Assembly (NCBI GenBank): GCA_030428355.1
Contig: JAUIBL010000032.1
Span: forward strand, 1-37,809
From: Alphaproteobacteria bacterium
Lineage (GTDB): Bacteria > Pseudomonadota > Alphaproteobacteria > Rhodobacterales > Rhodobacteraceae
DNA: 37,809 nt
Reading direction: 5' to 3'
In this document: positions 8,303 through 16,913 of the stretch, piece after piece
Layout: every line of letters begins with the position of its first letter
Position numbering within the stretch: the first letter of the stretch is position 1
The notes under the pieces: generated by a model
Seen by the model: only the letters and a program-made list of their open reading frames with translations
Told to the model about the DNA's origin: nothing
The model's database searches: none
Made by a program: the position numbers and the translations under genes

Positions 8303-10703
8303 CGCGCACCCTCTCGATGGCAGTCAGCACCCTCTCCGGAGTCGCAGGTGCGTCGAGTGCCGGGTAGCCGTCACCGCAAGACGCCACAGCGTCGGACAGG
8401 GCGAGAAACACCGACATGCCCAGCATGAAGGGCGGTTCGCCCACCGCCTTGGAGCGATAGATCGTGTCCTCGCGGTTGCGCCCGTCCCAGAGCGCGACGT
8501 TGAACACGTCCGGCCGGTCCGAACAGGCGGGGATCTTGTAGGTGGAGGGCGCATGCGTGCGCAAACGGCCGGACTGATCCCAGACCAGTTCCTCGGTTGT
8601 GAGCCAGCCAGCGCCCTGCACAAACGCGCCTTCCACCTGCCCGATATCCAAAGCCGGGTTCAGCGACGCGCCCGCATCATGTAGAAGGTCGGTCCGCAGA
8701 ATGCGGTACTCGCCGGTCAGCGTGTCCACCGCCACTTCGCTGAGTGCTGCGCCATACGCGAAATAGAAGAACGGTCGTCCCTTACCCTTGATCCGGTCCC
8801 AGCTGAGCTTTGGCGTGCGGTAGAAGCCGGTCGCCGACAGACTGATCCGCGCCTCGTAGGTCATCTGCGCGACCTTCGCGAAACTGTAGGTCTCGCCCTG
8901 AACATTGACCTGCCCATCCCAAAAGACCACATCCCGCGCATCGCATTGATGCAGGCTCGCCAGATGGTTCGCCATCCGGTCGCGGATCGCGTCACAAGCC
9001 GCCTTGACCGCCATGCCGTTGAGGTCCGACCCTGACGAGGCCGCCGTGGCCGAGGTGTTGGGCACTTTCCCGGTGTCCGTCGCAGTGATCTTGACCATCT
9101 CCAGCGGCACGCCAAACCGGTCGGCCGCGACCTGCGCCACCTTCTGGAACAGGCCCTGTCCCATTTCGGTGCCGCCGTGGTTCATGTGGATGGAGCCGTC
9201 CTGATACACATGCACCAGCGCGCCGGCCTGATTGAGATGCGTCAGCGTAAAGGAAATCCCGAACTTCACCGGCGAAAAGGCGATACCTTTCTTGATCACC
9301 GCATTGCCCGCGTTCCACTTCGCCACTGCAGCACGCCGCGCCTCGTAGTCTGCGCCCTCCAGCAACCGATCCGTCAACTCGTGCAGGATGAAATCCTCGA
9401 CCACCTGCCCATAAGGCGTGGTCTGCCCCACGACCGCCCCCTCAGCAGCCGTGTTCTCCGCCATCTCCTCGGACCCGCGCGAGGCGATGTCCTGCTCCTT
9501 CATCTTGCCCGGTAAACTCCGGGGGGGCGCCGCAGGCGCGGGGGGCTGGCCCCCCTCGACCTCTCCCGCATAGTAATTCGCCCGCCGCACCGCGACCGGG
9601 TCGAGCCCCAGATCATGGGCGATGTGATCCATCACCCGCTCGATCCCGAGCATCCCCTGCGGTCCGCCAAAGCCCCGGAACGCCGTTGCACTCTGGGTGT
9701 TGGTTTTCAAACGATGGCTTTCGATCCGCACTTGGGGCAGGTGATAGGCGTTGTCGGCATGCAGCATCGCGCGGTCGGCGACCGGCAGGGACAGGTCCTG
9801 CGCCCAGCCGCAGCGTGTGTACTGCTCGAACTCGACGCCCGAGATGACACCCCGATCATCGAAACCCACACGGTAGGCGATGCGGAAATCATGCCGCTTG
9901 CCGGTGATCATGAAATCATCGTCGCGGTCGTAGCGCATCTTGGCAGGACGCCCGGTGGACGAGGCCACCACGGCACAGGCGATGGCAAGCGCGTTGCCCT
10001 GGCTTTCCTTGCCGCCGAAGCCGCCACCCATGCGCCGTGTCTCAACCCGGACGGCGTGCATCGGCAGGTGCAGGGCATGCGCCACTTTATGCTGAATCTC
10101 GGTCGGGTGCTGGGTCGAGGCATGCACCACCATGTCGCCGCCTTCCTGCGGCAGGGCCATGGCGGACTGGCCTTCGAGGTAGAAATGCTCCTGCCCACCC
10201 ATTTCGATCACGCCGCTGATCTGGCGCGGCGCGGTGTCGATGGCCTCACCAGCATCGCCCTTTTCCCAGATGCGCGGGCCGTCCTCGAAGCGCGAGTCGG
10301 CGGCCAGTGCCTCGTCGATGGTCAGGATCGCGTCGCGTTCCGCATAGCTGATCTGCCCGAGCCGCGCGGCCTTGCGGGCGGCGAAGTGGCTGGTGGCGGC
10401 GACGAGGAAGATCGGCTGACCAAGGTAGTGGATCGTGGCGCCCGACAGCATCGGCTCGTCATGGGCCGAGGGCGAACAATCGCAGTCGCTGGGCAGGTCC
10501 TTGGCTTCCCAGGCACCCACCACACCCGGCGCGGCGCGCACCGCGTCGAGGTTGATCGCGGTGATCCGCCCGGCGGCGATACTGCTCAGCCCGAAAGCCA
10601 GATGCAGCGTGCCTTTCGGCGTCGGGATGTCGTCCACATACCGCGCCTGTCCGGTCACATGCAGATGCGCCGCGTCGTGGGGGAGGGGTTTTGCGACTGT
10701 CAT
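8292..10703 (-). CDS. xdhB: Xanthine dehydrogenase molybdopterin-binding subunit
   Basis: XdhB is the large subunit where hypoxanthine and xanthine are hydroxylated to urate. The 803-residue product starts [19 protein letters not shown] and shows [12 protein letters not shown], the arginine in [11 protein letters not shown], the molybdopterin contact [15 protein letters not shown] and the catalytic glutamate in [11 protein letters not shown] (about residue 756). R. capsulatus XdhB is about 777 residues; the excess is accounted for by an unusual proline-rich insert at about residues 382-405, right before the conserved TTPYG region. That insert is encoded by a hairpin-rich mini-element. The ATG overlaps the xdhA stop by 4 bases. 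Confidence 0.96.
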   Translation of the reverse strand: MTVAKPLPHDAAHLHVTGQARYVDDIPTPKGTLHLAFGLSSIAAGRITAINLDAVRAAPGVVGAWEAKDLPSDCDCSPSAHDEPMLSGATIHYLGQPIFLVAATSHFAARKAARLGQISYAERDAILTIDEALAADSRFEDGPRIWEKGDAGEAIDTAPRQISGVIEMGGQEHFYLEGQSAMALPQEGGDMVVHASTQHPTEIQHKVAHALHLPMHAVRVETRRMGGGFGGKESQGNALAIACAVVASSTGRPAKMRYDRDDDFMITGKRHDFRIAYRVGFDDRGVISGVEFEQYTRCGWAQDLSLPVADRAMLHADNAYHLPQVRIESHRLKTNTQSATAFRGFGGPQGMLGIERVMDHIAHDLGLDPVAVRRANYYAGEVEGGQPPAPAAPPRSLPGKMKEQDIASRGSEEMAENTAAEGAVVGQTTPYGQVVEDFILHELTDRLLEGADYEARRAAVAKWNAGNAVIKKGIAFSPVKFGISFTLTHLNQAGALVHVYQDGSIHMNHGGTEMGQGLFQKVAQVAADRFGVPLEMVKITATDTGKVPNTSATAASSGSDLNGMAVKAACDAIRDRMANHLASLHQCDARDVVFWDGQVNVQGETYSFAKVAQMTYEARISLSATGFYRTPKLSWDRIKGKGRPFFYFAYGAALSEVAVDTLTGEYRILRTDLLHDAGASLNPALDIGQVEGAFVQGAGWLTTEELVWDQSGRLRTHAPSTYKIPACSDRPDVFNVALWDGRNREDTIYRSKAVGEPPFMLGMSVFLALSDAVASCGDGYPALDAPATPERVLTAIERVRDGV
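9491..9555 (-). repeat. Hairpin-rich mini-element inserted in frame in xdhB
   Basis: Three inverted repeats lie head to tail: CCCGG/CCGGG (9508-9523), GCGCC/GGCGC (9527-9539) and GGGGGGC/GCCCCCC (9540-9555). Read on the minus strand the order is C-rich hairpin, GCGCC hairpin, then GGAGTTTACCGGGCAAGATG and AAGGAGCAG. It adds about 24 residues ([20 protein letters not shown] and on) where other XdhB proteins have a short linker. The other copy in this window lies in xdhA in the opposite orientation. Confidence 0.7.
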
Positions 10704-12100
10704 GCCGACACCTCCAACACGTTCGACGCGATACCCTGATCCTCGTGCCAGTAGCGCAGGAGCATGTTTTCGGCCGTCCGCAAGCGGTACTCGGCAGAGG
10801 CGCGCATGTCGGACAGGGGCGTGTAATCCTCGGCCATCCTGGTCATCGCGGCGCGAATGGTGGCCTCGGCCCATGGCTTGCCGGTCAGAGCGGCTTCGAC
10901 AGCTCTAGCCCGTTTCGGGGTGCCGGCCATGCCACCGAAGGCAATGCGGGCGTCGGTGACCCTGCCATCCGACACGGTTATGTTGAACGCGCCGCAGACG
11001 GCCGAGATGTCCTGATCGAAGCGTTTGGAGAGCTTGTAGACCTTCAGCCCCGGTGCCAAGCGCGGGATCGTAACGGCCTCGACGAATTCGCCCTTGGCGC
11101 GGTCCTGTTTGCCATAGTCGATGAAGAACTCTTCCAATGGCATATCGCGGCGATGGTCCCCCGCCCGCAGGTGCAGAGTGGCCCCCATCGCGATCAGCGC
11201 GGGCGGGTTGTCCCCGATGGGTGAGCCATTGGCGATATTGCCGCCGATGGTCGCCGCCGCGCGCACCTGGGCCGAGCCGTAGCGGCGGATCATTTCGGCG
11301 TAGGACGGGTGCAGGTCTTTGACGGCTGTCAAGACCCTGTCCATCGTGACGCCTGCACCGATGCGCAAGGAGTCGTCGTGCTCTTCGATCTGTTGCAGCT
11401 CGGTGCAGCGGTTGAGGAAGATCACGTCCTCCAGATCGCGCAGGGATTTGGTCACCCAGAGACCCACATCCGTGGCCCCTGCGATCAGTGTCGCGTCGGG
11501 GCGCGCGGCGTAGGCGGCGGCGAGATCGTCCAGCGTTTCCGGGGCGGAGAGGCTGGGGGGCTGTCTGCCCCCCAGACCCCCCGAAAGGTATTTTTGAACC
11601 AGAGAAGCAGGGGGCGTGTCCTTGAGCCAATCGGGCGCGGGCTGATCGGTGGCCGCTTCTGCCGCGCGGATGATCGGGGCGTAGCCGGTGCAGCGGCAGA
11701 GGTTGCCCGCCAGTGCGTCGTCGTGGTTCCGGTCGCCGTTGAGATGCGCAACCGCCATCGACACGACGAAACCGGGCGTGCAGAAGCCGCATTGCGATCC
11801 GTGATGGTCGATCATCGCCTGCTGCACCGGGTGCAAGGTGCCGTCGGGGGCGCTGATGCCTTCGACCGTGCGCACGGCAGAGCCGTCAAGCTGCGGCAGG
11901 AAGAGGATGCAGGCGTTCAGCGCACGCGCGCCGCGCCCATCGGTGACCATCACCGTGCAGGCCCCGCAATCGCCTTCGTTACAGCCTTCCTTGGTGCCAG
12001 TGAGGCCGCGCTCTTCGCGCAGCCAATCTAGCAGCGTTGCCGTGGGGGACACGTCTCGCAGCTCCACGCTCTCTCCGTTCAGAAGAAAGGTGATATCCAT
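10700..12100 (-). CDS. xdhA: Xanthine dehydrogenase FeS/FAD subunit
   Basis: XdhA passes electrons from the molybdenum site through two [2Fe-2S] clusters to FAD and NAD. Cluster ligands are visible: C40, C45, C48 ([10 protein letters not shown]) and C64 for the ferredoxin-like domain, and C104, C107, C135, C137 (CGFC and CRC) for the second. The FAD domain follows ([30 protein letters not shown]). At 466 residues it is close to the R. capsulatus subunit. Residues about 164-184, between the FeS and FAD domains, come from a second mini-element. The ATG at 12100 has AGG eight bases upstream; a TTG at 12124 is less likely. It is the first gene of the unit. Confidence 0.96.
   Translation of the reverse strand: MDITFLLNGESVELRDVSPTATLLDWLREERGLTGTKEGCNEGDCGACTVMVTDGRGARALNACILFLPQLDGSAVRTVEGISAPDGTLHPVQQAMIDHHGSQCGFCTPGFVVSMAVAHLNGDRNHDDALAGNLCRCTGYAPIIRAAEAATDQPAPDWLKDTPPASLVQKYLSGGLGGRQPPSLSAPETLDDLAAAYAARPDATLIAGATDVGLWVTKSLRDLEDVIFLNRCTELQQIEEHDDSLRIGAGVTMDRVLTAVKDLHPSYAEMIRRYGSAQVRAAATIGGNIANGSPIGDNPPALIAMGATLHLRAGDHRRDMPLEEFFIDYGKQDRAKGEFVEAVTIPRLAPGLKVYKLSKRFDQDISAVCGAFNITVSDGRVTDARIAFGGMAGTPKRARAVEAALTGKPWAEATIRAAMTRMAEDYTPLSDMRASAEYRLRTAENMLLRYWHEDQGIASNVLEVSA
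11551..11611 (+). repeat. Hairpin-rich mini-element inserted in frame in xdhA
   Basis: A 9-bp stem, CTGGGGGGC (11553-11561) with GCCCCCCAG (11567-11575), is followed on the plus strand by ACCCCCCGAAAGGTATTTTT and then GAACCAGAGAAGCAGG. This layout (G/C hairpin, C-rich tract, short variable stretch, AGAGAAGCAG-type end) matches the xdhB copy. Here it is antisense to the gene, adding [18 protein letters not shown] to the FeS-FAD linker without breaking the frame. Confidence 0.7.
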
Positions 12101-12395
12101 GTGAAAAACCTGCCGCCTTACCAATATGCCCCGTTATATGCGCGCCCTCGATGCGGCGTAGAAAACACGCGGGGTATCCCTGTTGTCTCGTCAGGCTAGG
12201 CAAGCGTTGCGCGGTTTGGCAAGAGATTTTGTGCCTGTTTGATGGTCAACGCAGGGGAAATGCCTGTTTCACAGGCGTTGACTGCGGATCGCCGTCGCGT
12301 CGTGCGGAATGGTCCCACCGTCGAAACTGCGGGGGGTCTGCATACGTGCCAGCAGCCGAATCGGCGGCAAACGCGTATTTCGCCCGTGTGCCGCG
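12101..12395. promoter_or_regulatory. Upstream region of xdhA with nested inverted repeats
   Basis: This 295-base gap lies between the SRPBCC gene end and the xdhA start and must hold the xdh promoter. I see no convincing -35/-10 pair. GTCAACGC (12245-12252) is complementary to GCGTTGAC (12275-12282), and GCCTGT (12262-12267) to ACAGGC (12271-12276); the right arms share two bases, so the two structures compete. They could be an operator, an RNA switch, or simply the end structure of the SRPBCC transcript. No gene is evident. Confidence 0.4.
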
Positions 12396-12857
12396 TCAGG
12401 GCAGCTTTCCCGTCTGGATCAGCCGCTCCAACCGGTCGAGGCCGCTGGTCCAGCCTGCATGGAAATCGCCCTGCATGTCCTCGCCTGTCATGGACGCGAC
12501 GGCGACATCGACGGTGAGGGTTGTCACAGGCCCGTCCGGCTCCAGCACATAGGTGACAAGCGACACGCCGAAGCGCTGCCCACCTGCGGTGACCGTTTCG
12601 GTGAAACAGGCGCGGGTCGGGGTGTCGATGTGATACCAGTGTGTGTCGACGGTAAACTCGGGATTGTCCGCCGGTCCGCAGCGGTGGCGTTCCTTCCCGC
12701 CTTCGCGCAGGTCGGTGGTGTCCAGAACCAGCACAACGTCGTCCGAGGGGCCGCCCCAGATCTCGCGTGACTTTGCGTCGGTCAGCAGGTGCCACAGGCG
12801 GTCTTGCGACGCTGCGATGGTGCGGGTCAGTCGAAAAGTGGCGATGGGAGCAGTCAT
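12396..12857 (-). CDS. SRPBCC/AHSA1-domain protein, partner of an ArsR-type regulator
   Basis: The 153-residue product starts MTAPIATFRLTRTIAASQDR and reads as a START-like fold: an N-terminal strand with ASQDRLWHLLTDAKSREIWG, a central hydrophobic cavity region and a C-terminal helix GWTSGLDRLERLIQTGKLP. Such proteins bind small hydrophobic ligands; no catalytic residues can be assigned. It overlaps the stop of the upstream ArsR gene by 4 bases (ATGA). ArsR-SRPBCC pairs are common in proteobacteria and actinobacteria, but their signals are mostly unknown. Confidence 0.85.
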   Translation of the reverse strand: MTAPIATFRLTRTIAASQDRLWHLLTDAKSREIWGGPSDDVVLVLDTTDLREGGKERHRCGPADNPEFTVDTHWYHIDTPTRACFTETVTAGGQRFGVSLVTYVLEPDGPVTTLTVDVAVASMTGEDMQGDFHAGWTSGLDRLERLIQTGKLP

Positions 12858-13183
12858 GTCTTGGGCCTTTCAAGAGCTTCGGCCAGCGCCTGTAGCCTGT
12901 CCAGACGACCTTCCCACAGCTTGCGCTGTCGGGAAAGCCAGTCTTCGGCGGCGGCGATCGGGGCGGCTTCTATGTGGAGGGTTCGGGTGCGGCCGGTTTT
13001 TTCGGAACGCACCAGCCCGGCCTGTTCGAGTTTGTTCAGATGTTTCAGGAACGACGGCAGCGCCATGTCATGCGGGCCGTGCAGGTCGGTCACGCTGGCG
13101 GGGCCATCCAGCAGGCGTTCGATCACCGCCCGGCGGGTCGGGTCGGCCATGGCAGAGAAAACGGAATCGAGTTGGTTAGCCAT
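12854..13183 (-). CDS. ArsR/SmtB-family transcriptional repressor
   Basis: The 109-residue product starts MANQLDSVFSAMADPTRRAV and shows the winged-helix pattern ADPTRRAVIERLLDGPASV, the recognition helix LPSFLKHLNKLEQAGLV and the wing KTGRTRTLHIE. No cysteine metal site is present, so it is not of the metal-sensing type; it resembles the SdpR/YczG-like members paired with SRPBCC proteins. An earlier in-frame start at 13234 is less likely because the ATG at 13183 fits the family's N-terminus. An operator copy overlaps this ATG, suggesting autorepression. Confidence 0.9.
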   Translation of the reverse strand: MANQLDSVFSAMADPTRRAVIERLLDGPASVTDLHGPHDMALPSFLKHLNKLEQAGLVRSEKTGRTRTLHIEAAPIAAAEDWLSRQRKLWEGRLDRLQALAEALERPKT

Positions 13184-13194
13184 GTGGCTAAGTA
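13177..13194. promoter_or_regulatory. Operator copy 1, overlapping the arsR-type start codon
   Basis: TAGCCATGTGGCTAAGTA contains the inverted repeat TTAGCC (13176-13181) and GGCTAA (13186-13191). The same TAGCCA-N4-GCTAAGTA pattern recurs 51 bases upstream. It covers the start codon of the repressor gene. Confidence 0.65.
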
Positions 13195-13227
13195 AGCGCG
13201 TGTCGCTGAACGGGTCAATCAAAAAGA

Positions 13228-13245
13228 TAGCCAATTAGCTAAGTA
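13228..13245. promoter_or_regulatory. Operator copy 2, between the repressor gene and dnaE
   Basis: TAGCCAATTAGCTAAGTA repeats copy 1 with changes only in the central four bases and contains the 8-bp palindrome TTAGCTAA (13235-13242). The 51-base centre spacing is close to five helical turns, so bound dimers would face the same side of the DNA. dnaE starts 78 bases further right. Confidence 0.65.
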
Positions 13246-13323
13246 TTTTGCCGCGCGACAAAACCCGCCCTTCGTCCAAGTCTTGGGCTTTTCTCCGATC
13301 CGCACACTGCATAGTGTCACGAT

Positions 13324-16300
13324 ATGGCTGATCCCCGATTCATTCATCTGCGTGTGCATTCCGAATATTCGCTGCTGGAAGGGGCGGTGCGGCTCAAGAA
13401 GCTGCCCGATCTCTGCGCGTCGAAAGATATGCCAGCGGTGGCGTTGACCGACACCAACAACCTCTTTGCAGCGCTGGAGTTTTCCGTGTCGGCGGCGGGT
13501 GCGGGCATCCAGCCGATCATTGGGTGTCAGGTCGACCTGCGGGTGGCCGAACCCGCGCCGGGCGAACGGGCCAAACCGCCTGCGCCGGTGGTGCTGCTGG
13601 CGCAGACCGAGGCCGGGTACGAGCATCTGATGAAGCTCAATTCCTGCCTCTACCTGCGTCATGACGGGGAACTGCCGCATGTCACATTGGACGAGTTGGC
13701 GCAGCACAGCGAAGGCGTGATCTGCCTCTCCGGCGGGCCGGATGGCGCGGTGGGGCGCGTTCTGCAGCAAGGCAATCGCGGTGCCGCTGAGGCGGTGATG
13801 CACCGGCTGGCCGAGATCTTTGGCGACCGGCTCTATGTCGAATTGCAGCGCCATCCGGGGGAAAACGGCTTGCCGGAGAGTGAACATCTGACCGAGCGGC
13901 CTTTCGTCGAAATGGCCTATGCGATGGGCCTGCCGCTGGTGGCGACCAATGACGTCTATTTCCCGAAATCCGACATGTACGAGGCGCATGACGCGCTGAT
14001 TTGTATCGCCGACGGTGCCTATGTCGACCAGCAGGAACCGCGGCGCCGCCTGACGCCGCAGCACTACTTCAAGTCGCCGCAGGAAATGGTGACTCTCTTT
14101 GCCGACCTGCCGGAAGCGATTGAAAACACCGTCGAAATCGCCAGGCGCTGCGCCTTCATGGCCTATCGCCGCGACCCGATCCTGCCGAAATTCGCGGATG
14201 ATGAGGTCGAGGAACTCAAGCGGCAGGCGCGGCAGGGGTTGAAGGACCGGCTTGCGGTGATCCCACACGCCGCGCCGGTCGAGGACTACGAGAAGCGGCT
14301 CGAATTCGAGCTGGGCATCATCGAAGGCATGGGCTTTCCCGGCTACTTCCTGATCGTGGCCGACTTCATCAAATGGGCCAAGGATCACGACATCCCGGTT
14401 GGGCCGGGGCGAGGCTCGGGGGCGGGCTCTCTGGTGGCTTATGCGCTGACCATCACGGACCTTGATCCGCTGCGCTATCAGTTGCTGTTCGAACGCTTCC
14501 TGAACCCGGAACGTGTGTCGATGCCCGACTTCGACATCGACTTCTGCATGGATCGCCGCGAAGAGGTGATCCGCTACGTTCAGGACAAGTACGGCACCGA
14601 CAGGGTGGGTCAGATCATCACCTTTGGTGCGCTTCTGTCCAAGGCGGCGGTGCGCGATGTGGGGCGGGTGTTGCAGATGCCCTACGGGCAGGTGGACCGC
14701 CTGTCGAAGATGATTCCGGTCGAAGGGGTGAAACCCGTCAGCATCGAAAAGGCGCTCAAGGACGAACCGCGCCTGCGCGAGGCAGCGCGCGAGGAAGAGG
14801 TGGTGGACCGGTTGCTCACCTACGGCCAGCAGGTCGAAGGGCTGCTGCGCAACGCCTCCACACACGCGGCTGGTGTGGTGATCGGAGACCGTCCTTTGGA
14901 CGAGCTGGTGCCGCTCTACCAGGATCCGCGCTCGGACATGCCAGCGACGCAGTTCAACATGAAATGGGTCGAACAGGCGGGTCTGGTGAAGTTCGACTTT
15001 CTGGGCCTAAAGACGCTGACGGTCATCCAGTACGCGCTTGACATGATCTTCAAGTCCGGGCGGCCGTTGCACATCGCGGCGAATGGGACAGAGCTGTACC
15101 AACCCGCGCCGGGGGCCGAGAACGACATCGGGCATATCCCGCTGGATGACGAGGCGACCTACAAGCTTTACGCCGCAGCGAAAACGGTCGCCGTGTTCCA
15201 GGTGGAAAGTTCGGGCATGATGGACGCGCTCAAGCGCATGAAGCCCACCTGTATCGAGGACATCGTGGCGCTTGTGGCGCTCTACCGTCCCGGCCCGATG
15301 GAAAACATCCCGACCTATTGCGAGGTCAAGAACGGGCTGCGCGAACGGGAATCTGTGCATCCGCTGATCGACCATATCCTCGAGGAAACCCAAGGCATCA
15401 TCGTCTACCAGGAACAGGTGATGCAGATCGCGCAGGTCATGGCGGGCTACAGCCTTGGCGGCGCGGACCTTTTGCGCCGCGCGATGGGTAAGAAGATCAA
15501 GGAGGCGATGGACGCCGAACGCCCGAAGTTCGAAAAGGGCGCAGCGGAGAACGGGGTCGAGGCCAAGAAAGCCTCGGAAGTGTTCGACCTTCTGGAGAAG
15601 TTCGCCAATTACGGCTTCAACAAGTCCCACGCGGCCGCCTATGCGGTGGTGAGTTACCAGACCGCCTGGCTGAAGGCCAACCACCCGGTCGAGTTCATGG
15701 CCGGGGTGATGAATTGCGATATTCATCTGACCGACAAGCTGGCCACCTATTTCGAAGAGGTGAAGAAGGGCCTTGGCCTGCCATGGGTGCCGCCGTGCGT
15801 GAACCGCTCTCAGGCGATGTTCGACGTGCAGGACGGGGCGCTGGTCTATGCGCTGGGCGCGCTCAAGAACGTCGGTGTCGATGCAATGAAGCTGATCACC
15901 GAGGCGCGTGGCGAGAAACCATTTGTCACCCTGTTCGACGTGGCCCGGCGGGTTGATCTGAAACGCGTGGGCAAGCGGCCGCTGGAGATGCTGGCCCGAT
16001 CCGGTGCGTTTGACCAGCTCGATCGCAACCGCCGCCGCGTTTTCGAGAGCCTTGATGCGCTGGTCGGTTATTCTGCCGCGATCCACGAACAACGCGCGTC
16101 AGCGCAGGTGTCCTTGTTCGGCGAAGCGGGCGACGATCTGCCAGAGCCGCGCCTGTCACCCGTGACGGACTGGCTGCCCGCCGAACGTCTGTCGGAAGAG
16201 TTCAAGGCCGTGGGGTTCTACCTGTCGGGCCATCCGCTTGACGACTACATGACCGCGCTCAAGCGCAAGGGTGCGATGACGCTGGATGACGTTATCGCAA

Positions 16301-16824
16301 AGGCGCAGAATGGGCCCTGTGTCGCCAAGATGGCCGGGGTTGTTGCCGGACGGCAGGAGCGCAAGTCCGCGCGCGGCAACCGGTTTGCCTTTGCCCAGCT
16401 CAGCGATCCGACCGGCGCTTACGAGGTGACGCTGTTTTCCGATACGCTGGAGGCGGCACGCGATCATCTGGAGACCGGGTCCAAGGTGATGGTGACGGTC
16501 GAGGCGACGATGGAAGCGGATCAGCTCAAGCTGCTGGGCCGGTCGGTGGCCCCGGTCGAGATCGCCGTGGCGGACACGGTCAGCATGGGTCTGCGCATTT
16601 TCGTCGACGAGGTTGACGCGGTTCCGCAGGTGGCCTCGGTCCTGATGCGTGCGGCGGACCAGTTGCCCAAGGCCGGAAAGGGGCCGATCCGCATCTGCTG
16701 CCTCAATGCGCCGGGCCTGCCCGGAGAGGTCGATGTGGCCCTGACCCGCGAATTCCCCGTGACGCCCGAAATCAAGGGCGCGATCAAGTCGCTGGGCGGC
16801 GTTCTGGACGTGCAGGAGCTGTGA
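13324..16824 (+). CDS. dnaE: DNA polymerase III subunit alpha
   Basis: This is the replicative polymerase. The 1166-residue product opens with the PHP domain (FIHLRVHSEYSLLEGAVRLK, ALTDTNNLFAALEF). The palm carries GPGRGSGAGSLVAYAL and the catalytic aspartates in PDFDIDFCMDRRE; KFDFLGLKTLTVIQYALDM and YGFNKSHAAAYAVVSYQTAW follow in the fingers and tandem HhH region. The OB fold near the C-terminus begins VAKMAGVVAGRQERKSARGN, and the tail ends GALKSLGG-like then LDVQEL, the tau-binding region. Length is normal for DnaE1. The large open frame on the opposite strand is a high-GC shadow. Confidence 0.98.
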   Translation: MADPRFIHLRVHSEYSLLEGAVRLKKLPDLCASKDMPAVALTDTNNLFAALEFSVSAAGAGIQPIIGCQVDLRVAEPAPGERAKPPAPVVLLAQTEAGYEHLMKLNSCLYLRHDGELPHVTLDELAQHSEGVICLSGGPDGAVGRVLQQGNRGAAEAVMHRLAEIFGDRLYVELQRHPGENGLPESEHLTERPFVEMAYAMGLPLVATNDVYFPKSDMYEAHDALICIADGAYVDQQEPRRRLTPQHYFKSPQEMVTLFADLPEAIENTVEIARRCAFMAYRRDPILPKFADDEVEELKRQARQGLKDRLAVIPHAAPVEDYEKRLEFELGIIEGMGFPGYFLIVADFIKWAKDHDIPVGPGRGSGAGSLVAYALTITDLDPLRYQLLFERFLNPERVSMPDFDIDFCMDRREEVIRYVQDKYGTDRVGQIITFGALLSKAAVRDVGRVLQMPYGQVDRLSKMIPVEGVKPVSIEKALKDEPRLREAAREEEVVDRLLTYGQQVEGLLRNASTHAAGVVIGDRPLDELVPLYQDPRSDMPATQFNMKWVEQAGLVKFDFLGLKTLTVIQYALDMIFKSGRPLHIAANGTELYQPAPGAENDIGHIPLDDEATYKLYAAAKTVAVFQVESSGMMDALKRMKPTCIEDIVALVALYRPGPMENIPTYCEVKNGLRERESVHPLIDHILEETQGIIVYQEQVMQIAQVMAGYSLGGADLLRRAMGKKIKEAMDAERPKFEKGAAENGVEAKKASEVFDLLEKFANYGFNKSHAAAYAVVSYQTAWLKANHPVEFMAGVMNCDIHLTDKLATYFEEVKKGLGLPWVPPCVNRSQAMFDVQDGALVYALGALKNVGVDAMKLITEARGEKPFVTLFDVARRVDLKRVGKRPLEMLARSGAFDQLDRNRRRVFESLDALVGYSAAIHEQRASAQVSLFGEAGDDLPEPRLSPVTDWLPAERLSEEFKAVGFYLSGHPLDDYMTALKRKGAMTLDDVIAKAQNGPCVAKMAGVVAGRQERKSARGNRFAFAQLSDPTGAYEVTLFSDTLEAARDHLETGSKVMVTVEATMEADQLKLLGRSVAPVEIAVADTVSMGLRIFVDEVDAVPQVASVLMRAADQLPKAGKGPIRICCLNAPGLPGEVDVALTREFPVTPEIKGAIKSLGGVLDVQEL

Positions 16825-16913
16825 TCTGCCGCTGGCAGAGTGTCGCGGAGGCCGTGCTGGACGGCCCGCTGGCACGTCGCTAGGGTGCCGCACCAAGGGT
16901 GTTGGGGGGTGTG

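Noticed and set aside
13219..14865. Long minus-strand open frame (548 codons) opposite dnaE
   Set aside because: It lies antisense to the well-conserved PHP and polymerase regions of dnaE, has no recognisable domain, and is the expected high-GC shadow.
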